From Glandiceps talaboti (taxonomy: Eukaryota; Hemichordata; Enteropneusta; Spengelidae): a stretch of DNA of 64,000 bases. The stretch is from contig NC_135566.1 in assembly GCF_964340395.1 (NCBI RefSeq), positions 21,373,135 through 21,437,134 on the forward strand, in the 5' to 3' direction. Both the position numbers and the translations under genes were made by a program. Shown here one piece after another: positions 1 to 43,300 of this stretch (position 1 is its first letter; every line of letters begins with the position of its first letter). The notes under the pieces were generated by a model. It searched no databases. It was not told the DNA's origin and saw nothing but the letters and a program-made list of their open reading frames with translations.

Positions 1-4
1 GCTA

Positions 5-31085
<31,081 letters not shown>

Positions 31086-31275
31086 TTTAAGACTGCCTCA
31101 CTGCCAGAGATGCAGCACACTGGTTGATATATCAATGATGGGCACATTCATCTACAAAAGTAGTGTGTAAACATGTCTTCACAGCAAATACTTTATTTCT
31201 CTGTGAATAATACAATAAATGTAATGGTTAGTCAAATACAAATTCATATACAGCAAAGAGGTCATATTTGATAAT

Positions 31276-31552
31276 CAGTGTGCCCTCTAATGATACCTAA
31301 ATTTTGTTGTTGTCAGTCAAAATGAGAGGGACTGGCATTTCTTGTCAGTCACCATATTGTAAGAGATAGGGAACACCAAATTTTGGAGGGTCACTAGAAA
31401 TTTTGTGCGTCAGTGGCACGTCAAATTGGCTTAGAGGGCACACTCACCACATACGGTAAGAGATAGGGAAACACCAAATTTTGGTGTGTCTCTAGAAATT
31501 GTGTGCATCAGTGGTGCGTCAAATTAACTTTGAGGGCACATTGTTGATAATA
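31276..31552. mobile_element. hAT-like MITE with a partial tandem copy
   Basis: CAGTGTGCCCTCTAA (31276) and TTAGAGGGCACACTC (ending 31445) are inverted termini. A second internal copy (AAGAGATAGGGAAACACCAA) and a third end (TTTGAGGGCACATTG) follow to 31552. Termini beginning CAGTG resemble hAT elements. Confidence 0.65.
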
Positions 31553-32647
31553 TAGGAATTGACATTTGACTAAAGTGTCTGTGTTCTTTTGTCCTAAGCT
31601 TCTGTAAAAATGGTGGATTTTATACACCAAATATGGCTACCATTGAGTATAACGGTGATATAAGCAACATGTGTGTTACTGTGTATGTCACATGTTCTGT
31701 ACTTAAAGTATCATCATATATTGCACAAGATTTGAAAGAAATTGACAATACTTAAAGCTACACATGGAAATCTTTTGAAACTTTTGTTGGATAAAATTAA
31801 AATGATACTTCCAAATTTTGTATGTAAGTTAAAACTGTGTGGTATTAGTCATAGTAATGTAGTATAAACTTTTGATAATAAGATACTTTCAATATTGTAC
31901 ACCATGAGGTGAATCATCCATAGGTAATATTGCATGTGTAGCTGTAAACAGTAAAATAATGGTACTTAATTTGTATTTTAAGGGACTAACACAGGTGTGT
32001 GGCATTAGATGTTTATATTACCAACTTAAATAGTGGTACAGATACTATAAATCAAATACAGATTGATGACTTGAGAGCCATTTGTCCAATTACCAAGTTT
32101 GAAATTGATGGTCTTATAAATCACCCCAGTAACGGTTTAAATAGATAAAAACGTATTTACACTTATGTCTATTTTTCACATTCCTGAATATTATTACACT
32201 ACGTTTGCAAAATGAGTGAAAATTAATCCAAAACATATTTCTTGAATGTACAAGTGTATGAGTAGATTGAAATATAACTCATAAAATTAAAAAAGTTTGT
32301 AACTTTACCCTCAAATACTAAAATGTAATAATATACTTCAAGATCACCTACAAATTCTGAGGCCATCATTTTGAGGTCATTTCTGATACTTTAGCCAGGA
32401 GCGTAACATGGAGAACAAAAACAAATATAGCGCCCTCATAAATTGCTGCGCTTCACTTTGTTTTGAGAGATTACAAACAAAAAGGTGGCACATTCCTTCA
32501 AAAAGACTCTCAGGATAAAACTACCCTAACACTAAATGGAACCACACAGACCTGAAATGACGTAAAATATCGAAGTCACTCTCCACATTGCATGGAATAT
32601 TCCAACAAAGTCATAAACAAGCACTGTGACCGTAAGCTGAGCTTACC

Positions 32648-32945
32648 CATCTGTCGACTTCCGGTACGAAACACACTCAAGTATAATGAGAACGTGTATT
32701 CGTTGAATAGTATACTCTACAAGGGAACAACACACATCATATTTGCAAAGTTTTATAATCTTATTTAATAATTATTACTTGATTAGTAAAGTAAATGTAC
32801 GTAAATATATCCACCTTTTTCTTTTCGGGTATGATTAAACCGAGTAGTGAGGCTGTAGTAGTAACATTTTTAGTATGCACGTCCTCAGACGTCTTGAGTA
32901 GTTACTAAGTTTACTAGGTAGTAGTAGTTTACGTAAACTGCGACT
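32648..32945. promoter_or_regulatory. Head-to-head promoter interval
   Basis: About 300 bp separates the FKBP6 ATG (32946, plus) from the candidate first donor of the minus-strand RRM/F-box gene (about 32645). The distance suggests a shared bidirectional promoter. I see no clear TATA box for either. Confidence 0.45.
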
Positions 32946-34275
32946 ATGGAAAGACTAGAAGAAATTCAGAGTTTGTCTATCGAAGACGAAGAGTTACTCC
33001 AGGTTTGTGTGTAATTAATCATAACCAAGGCAACCTTTAGTTATAATATTTTTTTTAATGAAATAATCTTGCAGAAACTACCACGGCACATGCCACAGAA
33101 CTTTTAGTGTACGCGTTCTCGTTGTCATTGCATGAAGGTACTGTATGTAAAACGCAGTACACCGTCTCAGTTTTCGAATGGTCCACGATGACGGGGTTTC
33201 CTCATTATCTTCGGATGTGTCATGTTGTTATAGTCAAGATTTCGGTAAACGACCAGGCGATACTTTATTCTGATAATACTATCAATTCGCCGATAACAAG
33301 ATGTCATTCAACGAAAACATTTAGTATAACCATGAAACTTGAAAGGGGACCCACTCATTGCTACAACCATGGAAGTAGTGGGTTTATACTTGCAAGTTCC
33401 ATGGTACAAGCTACTAATTTATAAAACATATCTTGATTGTCATTCATATCTATTGTATCTACCGATGCTTTTATAAAGTTACAAGACATTAGATGCATGT
33501 GGTTGTCGGTAAACGTTATCACAATGGTTTTATCAGCGGCCAGGTCAGTAGAAGAGCAGATTGCACGTGCTTTTTGTAAATAACAAAAGTAAACAAACTC
33601 TGGAAAGGTGTGAACCACGCCGGGAGCTACATTAAATTTGAACCAAAAACTATTATCAAGAACTGAGTTACAAAAAGCAATCACAGTGAGAAGTAATAAG
33701 AGGGACTAATACATTCTCATCTCAATTACACAGGGAAGTAACACAGTAGGTGTAGGTACTACTACTGATAGTAATAGTTATAAAAACAAAATGAGAACAT
33801 ATACATTGTTTAAAACAGTTTTGGGTTTTGAGAAATATCTTCTGCAAATTAAAAATCATGTTTGTAGAAAACTAGTGACTAAATTTAGAATTTCAGATTA
33901 TAATATTCAAATTGCCAGTTGGTGAGGTGGTGTACTCTTAAGATTCCTGTAGATGAAAGATTCTGTAAATTTTGTCAAAATATGGTAGAAGATGAATTTC
34001 ATCATTAAATTCTTTGTTCTCATTATACAAATGAGAGAAAGGCACTTTTCTTCTTTGTCATTAAATAATTCAAATTTTCATTCCTTAAAATGACAAAAGT
34101 AAATTTTTGCACATTTTGATGTCTGATGATAAACTTCCTCATGGAAAATTTCTCGTTGATATAAACAGTCCTCCAACAGTTGGCTAAATAACGGTATTGT
34201 ATTCATTTTATTTCTGTATGATATTTTTGTATGCTTTAACGTGCTTATGGCATGTTGTTATGCAACAAAGATTGG

Positions 34276-34319
<44 letters not shown>

Positions 34320-37300
34320 AAAGGTTAATGATTAAATCAAGTTTTCCCATTACCAGCATATCATTATCAGTTGAGCCAAACAGATTAAATAATATATTAA
34401 TGTTAGTGATTTCCAATCTCTGCACCAAACCTGAAAATAACCAGATGTAAAGCCAGCAGTCAGAGAAAATGTCCACCTACTCACTGTAATCATTTCTCAT
34501 GATTTGTACATTGGTTTGAGTAGTAACATAGTTGTAGGAATGAACTATAAAAATGTGTACCATACAAAGTCATGGATTTCATAGCTCAAACTACATTGCA
34601 ACAACAATATCATTAGGGGTCTATACCAATCTTTATAAATTTAAATTACATCATCATGTGTAACTTCTTTCTGTTTTTGGTTGTTTTGTTTTGTGATATG
34701 ATATGATGTGATGTGATGTGATGTGACATGACATGATGAACTACATTGTATAGCCACCATCACATACAGTCCAATTGAAGAAAGGGATAGACCTGAATGA
34801 GTTGAGTCGAACTGATGGAGAAGGAACAGAGTTTGAGATTGCTTCACATGAAATACCTCCACAAGGTAAACATTACATGTAGTAATATTTCCAGAAATGT
34901 GAAGTTTGGCAGATTGAATGAAAAATGATTCTTTCAAGAATAGTTTTAAAATAAGTTTCAGTAAAATTAAAATTAGTATTTGTTTTTTTAAAATACTTGT
35001 ATGAAAAGCCCATCCAGGCTTTAGTATACTTGTATTGATTCTTACATAATGATTTTTGGTGATAAAATTGTGTCTCAATAACTAAACAACTTATATCTTG
35101 TAAAGAAGCTCGACTGCACTTGATATGTGTTCATCTGTTATGGGATTTCCTGTAAGGGTTTTTGGGAAAGAGTTAAAAACTTCTTGTGATGTCATCATGA
35201 ATACCCAGATCTCTTTGTTTTGACACTCTACTTCATATGTGAAGACAAAGAGATTCAGGTTCAGTGTGAAAACACTTGTATATACATGTACATGCTATTT
35301 ACAGATTCATCAAGTCAGGTTAAATGAAAACCCTTCATAGGAACCCTTTGTGTACTTTCCACCCCCTGGGTCATATGTATTGTACATTTTAGTTAAAGCT
35401 ACATGAGCTGAAACTGGACAATTTTTTGCAACTATTTTGTTAGAAAAAATGATTTGAGTACAAGTAAAATCATATACCCTGCACAGTATTGAATTACCTC
35501 TGGGTAAACATATTTATTTCAAATTTGTGTAGCTGTACACATAGTATGGTGCAGCAATATATCCAATCAAATTGATTTTTGGGTCCGTCCCTATGAATCA
35601 GGATTTCAACTATTTACAAGTAAAATAGAACTGTTCTAAACATGTACAATGTCTAAGTATTGTCAGTGAATGCATTGTTGGTTGTCTGACTAAAACAATA
35701 ATACCCCAGTTACAGCTATACCCCAGATATACCCCATGTATTATGTGTTTTGTGGAGTAGACATACTTAACATTTAGATATATAGTCAGATGGTGACCTA
35801 CTGTATATCTCGCCTTGATATCCCATGATAAACAATATTGATTCAAAATGTCGGATTGCATTTATTGATCGGGACGGTTTCACTCGTTCCTTATTCACTG
35901 TTTTATGGAGTAGCCATACTCAATATAACATAACAGCTAATCCCATTGTTTTCCTTATATAGCTGATGATGATAAGTATTTTGATTCTGAAGATATCTTT
36001 AAGCAGTTAAATTATGAATGTTCAGCAGTAGATGATGACAGTGACTCAGATGCAGAAGACTTGGTAAGAATATACTCAGTATTTAAAGGATTTTAGTCCC
36101 CAACAGACACCACCCCGGGGGAGACTTATACATAGAGTTCTGTCTGTCTGTCTGTGCATGCATGTGTTCACCATCATATCTCTGCCATGCACCAACTGAT
36201 TTCAACCAAACCTGGCATAAAGGTAACATATATGTAAGACATATGCATGTCACTTGGTTTTACGACCGAATCAAAATGGCTGAATGGCAGCCATATTTGT
36301 TGTTAAATTTCACAATATGTTATTAACAGGGATGGGTAGGCAATTGTATAAAGATTATTTTGAAATATGCAAATGTCCTTACCAACAAGACTATGCCCAT
36401 AGCAACAGGTAACTGATGAGATATGCCAATATAACACCAGTGAAGGGAAGGCAAATGAAAAAGATATGCCTAGCAACAAGACCACACCCATAGCAACAGT
36501 TAAATGGTGGTGTATATAATTAAAGTACTCTCAACATTTATGCTATAATGTTATTGGCACTTTTATTGACATATAGATAACTAGATGTCAATTCTAGTAT
36601 AGAAAGGGATTTTAGAGAAATTAACACATTTTGTCTCTCAAATTAAAGTCACTGCCAGTAGTGTCTGTACCTTCAGTGTTTTTGCTAAGGTTTGGGAACC
36701 CCGGTAACAGAAAGGGGGAAAGAGGTAAAACTGGTAGTGCTTCCCATGCAATGTATCATATTATATTATACCAGTATATTGATGGTGGAAATCGAGGGAT
36801 CTGATTGGTCTAGACATCGAACTAATTTTGTTCGTCTACGAGCGTTGAGTTGTAGTCCGCCGTGATACTGATAGTGAACTCTTCGAATTGTCAGAGGAGG
36901 ATTTTCTCTCAATGAGACAATATTTTATGAGAAATTATGAAGGAAATTTCGAAAGCAACCCAGTCATCGCGTATTTGTTCAAATCATCGCCTACTACATG
37001 TACTAAGGTCAAGGCGCTAGGCATGCACAAGATCGGTCCCAGCCTCGGCGCGGCTGGAGTGGAAACATTGGTGAGCTGTCCTGTCCTGTCATAAAAATGA
37101 AGCAAGTGAAAGAGGTTACACTGGCCGACTTACCATTAATCTAAATAGAAATTTGTCTGGGATCCTGTGCTAAAGTATCAGTCATCTATCCGAGAGGGAA
37201 ATCCTCAAACCCGAAAATCTACTGAGGTAACTTCCAGTAATATAAATACATTGTAAATATCAACCTGTCTATCACTTCACCGAGTCACGAATTCGGCCGG

Positions 37301-40300
37301 GAGCGATCGAAGCACACTGTATTCAATAAACCACTTCAAGTTTATACCTTGAGTCAAACAGATTGTTTATTCATCACTGTGCACTTTTAATGAGCTGATC
37401 AATGTACAGATTATCCCTAGAAACGATGAGCAGATAAAATAAATCCAGTCGCTGCACGACGTTCACGTTGAGGCCAACATCAGCTGTCTTGAAAAGCAGT
37501 GTTATTGTTATGTAAATTAGACATAGAGGCGCATATGAAACGAGAAAACGTTAGTTCTTATCTTGTTTCCGATATTTTCAATATACTAGTATAATATAAT
37601 AGCGATAAACCACCCCCTGGGGATGGTATACCACTCGGTTTTGATCAGTGAACTCTATATGCACTCACTATCGCTTGTGCATATATTGAGTTCACTGGTC
37701 AAAACCTCTTGGTATACCATCCCCAGGGGTGGTTTATTGCTTAAGTTTATGTGGGAACCCCGGTAGATTTTACCTACTTACCACCCTTAAATAAAACACT
37801 GACCTTAAATTGTTCATTATAGTGTACTAGTATTTGATTTTCGTAAACCATGTCTCATGCAAGATAGGGAAGTTTTATTGTATCTTCTATATGGTTCCTT
37901 GATAATTTAGACTCCATTTGAGAAAATGGGAAGAGATATGGCAGATCTGACTGGAAGTGAGGGTGTTCTCAAGAAGATGATCAAAGGTGGTATGGGAGAG
38001 ACTATACCACCATCTTCTTATTGTAAAATACATTACAATGGGTACTTGGAATATTCAGATGAGCCGTATGATTCTACCAGACTGAGAAACAAACCACAGA
38101 CTCTGAAACTTGGAGAAGGTAGCTATTATGTTTTATACCCTTTATCTGTCATAATGTTGACACATTGTTTGACATGTACAGGATTAGCATACTTCCACCG
38201 CAGCTGTAGTGATAATCTGAAACTTTTGTGTAGTGGGCTATAACCAACTCTCGTGGAGCTTAGTGCCATCAGCAGTGGAAAAGATACCAGGGACAACATG
38301 TCTCCTGTGTGTTTGTGTTTGAAGGCAAAACAGAGAGAGGATAAAAAGGTGTGAAGATATATACAATAACAATGTATAGCATTTTAGAATAGAAATTGGC
38401 CACCATTCTGATCTAGCTTCCAAACCAGTAACAACCTATTGAGTCACCCGTCGATCCATAGTAATAGCATTTTCAACTGTAACCCAGCGAACCATGACTA
38501 GTAAACCACACTTTAGTTTCATGACCAAAGACGAGATGGATGACATGGTACTGAACCGTGTACCTAAAAACATGAGAAGAACGACTTCATGGAGAACAAA
38601 AGTTTGGAATGAATGGGTGAAGGCAAGAAATGAAGCAGACTTGCCTGGCGATGCAATAACAATCCCAAACACAGATCAATTAGCCTCATGCAATGTCAAA
38701 GACATTGACGTCTATATGGGCTACTTTGTAATGGAAGTATGAAACAGGGAAGGCAAACCATCAGCCAGACACTCTCAATGGTCTCAGTGCCGGTATCCAG
38801 CGACACCTGAGAGAAGAATTTGGAAGAGGGGACATTAATTTCATGGATGGTAATGGCACGTTCTTGAAGTTCAATGCCACTCTTGATGCAAAGAGAAAAT
38901 CGCTCCTCCAGCAACAATGAGCAAGGTTATGGTGTAATAAAGAGACAGGTACATGTACAGCCGATAAGTATGCAGCAAGAGCAGATTTTGTGGACGAAGG
39001 GGCTAATGTCTATGGGCACATCGACCGGACTATCGCATGCCTTGTTTTTTTTAACGAAGTGTCTCGTGACTGGCGCCTGTCATCAGCATGACATGCTTGT
39101 GACAGGTTCGGGATTTTTACGGAATCAATTTGATGTGTATTGAAAAACACGCTCTGGTTACCTTGAAAATGATTGCCTTCGTACCCTGGATACACAGAAC
39201 TTTCAAAAAATGTCTAAATCGTGAGCAAGCGTGAAACTGACATGACAGGACTGGGGTTACATAACGTTCACCGATATATGTTTCAACCTAAACCAGTTGT
39301 TCTATATCGCTTTGTTATGCTGTTATTGTAAAGATTCAGTTTACTTCATCGTACATTCTAGTATACTTTTTTTAGTGGTATGAGTACACATGTATCATGA
39401 CACAGGGCTCGAAATAATGGCCTTTTACTTGCCCCTGGCAAGTGATGTCAAAGCTTGGGCAAGTTGTTTTGAAAAGTACTTGTCCCAAGGGGCAAGGAGA
39501 ATTTCATATGATTATTGATCAGGGATGTGTTTTTGCCTGTGTTCATGCTATATACTTATCAGACACTGCACATGTCTGATAGGATTTTGGATACATTGTA
39601 TAACCAAGGTGCCAACATGTCTGGAAAATTATAACATTGTAGCAATATTGAGATGTTTTTCTTGACTGACAACTTTTCAAAACAATCTGGACCAGCTGTC
39701 CTTGACGTACTTTGTTTACTCTATCAAACATACCTGGAATGACCAGTGACTCATTGAATATTGTAAATCAATAGTAAATTACAACATAATTTTTCAGGTT
39801 TTGGGTATTTGAATCAAGTGCAAATTTCCTGGGAGAAAAATAGTTGGTGTGGATGAGGAAGGAAAGAAAATATATTGATGTGGTGAAAAAGGAAATACTT
39901 AGACAGATTTTATATGTGTTGAAATAAATGTTCATTTTTTATATTGATAGCTTATGAAAGTGCTGAAAAACTTGTGATTATTTTAATAACTACTTTTTAC
40001 AGGTGAACAAAAAATTGTATGCTATGCTGTAGTATGAATGTTAATTAGGCCATGAAAATTAATATTATCTAGGACTCCTGTTTATTGTGCAGAGAACTTT
40101 TCAGTACACACTAAACTTTCAAAGTGACATTTTTTGAACAATAAGCAAAAGAAAGACCAATCAATCCCAACAGTGCTCAAAAAAATACCCCACTATTTGG
40201 AATGGGAAAGCACTGTTTGATTTGGGCAAGTACTTTTTGTTTTCTACTTGCCCAGTGGACAAGCAAAATTTTTTCATTATTTCGACCCCTGTGACAAGTT

Positions 40301-43300
40301 GAGAACAACACATCAACATGTGTGCCAGTACTAGTAGAAGTAGCATTACTGGCCCATTGGAAATACATGTTCACTTTTCCCCATGTTTTTGTTCCTAAAG
40401 CTATTTTGCTCACATTGACCTTGTATAAATTACTCCAAGCGCTGACAGTATAGTGTACCACCTTATTTCAATATTCTGGCCAGTTTCACAATAATGAATG
40501 TTATTGATGCAACAAACTTTAGGGTTTTCTTTAGATCAATCACCTTTACCCATTGCACACTGATGGATGTGTTCTACATACTACAATGCGGCCATAACTT
40601 TAACATGATGGTGTACATGCATAGGGGCATGTAATATTTCATAGATTGTTGTTTGCCAGGTCTACAGACTAAATATAACAACCTTTTGACTATATATTCC
40701 TACGTGTAAGGAGAAAAGAGATATTTATCTCTGTAGTAGAGATTGATACATTTGTAGCAGCAAGATTTGTATGATATTTTCCTAAGAAAACGGCTATCTA
40801 AGCAATAATACATTCCCCTGTGTGTACATGTGTGTACGCCTGGTTGTTGATGGATGTTCGTAGCACAAAGTACAAAGTCACAGTCTTGCAAAGTAATCAC
40901 CGGTAAAGGTCAAGATTTTTCGTCGAAATGGAAGAAATGATGCTTACCAGTGAAGTAAAGCATGTATCAAACGTTTCCCCATGTTCTAGTACCAATGATG
41001 CGACTACACTTTCATTCGTCCACAAAAAATTTAACTATGTCAAATTTCAAGATTCATTTGAAGTGAACTTTGATTTAAATTTTGATGTGAGAACCTACTT
41101 TGCAAACGATGTGTAATATAAATATTGATCATTCACTACGATTGCTAAGCATACAATTATCGAGTCACCAGTGTTGTTTAGTTAGGATTTGAACATTTCT
41201 GTTGTTATTTTGCCGTTCAACAAGCCGTTCCTATTTTGAATGGTGCAATTAGTTTTCTTGTGAATATTTTTCGATTTCTTAAATTTTGGTTTTTGAATTA
41301 AATACTTTTCACCAGATAATGCTTGTGTCTCCGTGTGAGGTAACGCTTATGTCCGTGTGAGCAGCATGATAAGAGTGAACAATAGAGTTTGCATTTTGGT
41401 GTTCCATCCTGACTGTTAATGTGTGTACTTCACCGTAGTCTAGTCTAGCGAGGGTGAGATGTGTGTACTTTACCATAATCTAGTCTAGCGAGGGTGAGAT
41501 GAGCTAATCCTGGCATCCTGTGAACTTGTCAGGCATAAGTACAATAGACACCGGTGGAAAGATAAACAACGTGGCTCCACCTTGTTGTTTATCTTTCCAC
41601 CGATGTCTATTATATACATACTTTTTGCTCATGTGGGTTTTATTTTTAGAATATATTCAGCTGTGTTAAAAAGTGATAGAAAGGAAGATTTTAAGAATCT
41701 TTAGCTGACGATAGTTAGGATGGAAATCAGTAAATTCTATCTGTCTTCTGATAGCAATGAAGACAGACTGTATACTAAAGAGAATGTTTGCTAATGATAT
41801 TTCCTGATATAAGGCTAATTGTATCTTTAATAGCTGCTGTGCTCCTAGTCTATCAGCTAGCCCTCGGATGTTCTTCCGATAAAATACAACAAACAGCCGA
41901 ACAACGCTATCGAGGATGGAACATCCGAGGTCTAGCGAATGTCATCAGGATAGAAATAACTGCCAATCAGAGAACCGTATTAGTGACAAGCACAAACAGA
42001 GGACAATAGCTAAATTTTCATGCATATTCATCTTAAGGAGGGGCTTGTATAAATAACCACCAATGCGTTAACTGAAATGTGTGAATGACAACGTCTACAC
42101 ACTCATCAAACTCACAATTACCATAAACCAATAAGCCATAGTAATGACGTAAATGTGTTTGTCAACACTTGCATGCAGAGATTCCCCGAGGTCATAGGTT
42201 ATTGAATATATTAAAGTATATATATGCATAGATGGCCCAACCCACCGCTCAATGTAATCTCAATGGAATGTCCGGTCTGAAAATGACATTCGCTAGACTG
42301 TTCGGGCAGGCCCTCACATGCGAACTTCGTTCGCTTATAGTTATAGCATCGGAAGAAAGCCCGAACGTCTAGCAGCAAGACTACTGTGCTCCTTACAATG
42401 AGGAGACCCTGAGCAGTCAATTTCATCAACCGTGTACTGTGCAACCTCTCTAAAATACAGGTATAAAAATTATTAAAGTTCTCATGGTCTGGTCTGGGTG
42501 TTACTTAGCCCCTTCATGCCACTGTACTGACTTTGACATATAATGACATACAGTCTTGGGTTTAATAGTGGAATGTGTGGGGCACCTCCAATGAGTATGT
42601 TTTAACAATTTATAGTATTATCATATTGTGTGATACATGTACATAAAGTGTGCATACATCAGAGATAATCTATGCAATCTCAATCTCATTTAATGGTGAT
42701 TCAATACTATCCTATCCAGGAATGTGTATCCCAGGACTTGAAATAGCTGTGGCTTCTATGAGGAAAGGAGAGTTTTCCAGATTTTTGGTCAAACCAGAAT
42801 ATGGGTATGGAAAACAGGGATGTCCACCTCGCATACCTGGAAACACAATTAGTGAGTTTGTATTTAATGAAGAATCTCACCATGTTATTTTATACATGTA
42901 GGCTACATACAGAAGAAAAACCTCTCATGGGTGTTTTAGTCATTGCCTTTGAATAATTCTAGGTTATGACTAGCCCTGGCCCTATCTAAAGTCTCAATCA
43001 GTTCGAAATTGAATCAGAGTCAGTTCTCCTTTCCCAATATGCAGTTAAACCAGTTTTGAACTGATTTAGGTGAGGGATCTGGGGAATGTGGTCACTGACA
43101 ATTTTAATGGTCTGAGTTCCATGCCAGAAGCTATATTATATTGTTGCTTTACATGTATGTATGTGAAATTTAATGTTTGCATAAATATTTAATGATAAAA
43201 AGAAATGCTATGATTTATAAGTGATTCACTTTCTTAAAACTGAGACTCAGAATGAGTAATTCAATCTTTTATTTGATAATTTTACGTCATATGTAATAAC

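Noticed and set aside
33107-33684. Opposed frames of 105 and 107 codons in FKBP6 intron 1
   Set aside because: No domain on either strand and no usable splice sites matching FKBP6 phase. The region is followed by a LINE tail.
36888-37094. 68-codon frame SEEDFLSMRQYFMRNYEG as an exon or Crypton N-terminus
   Set aside because: The composition is protein-like, but I found no splice sites fitting FKBP6 and no recognisable motif. Left unassigned.
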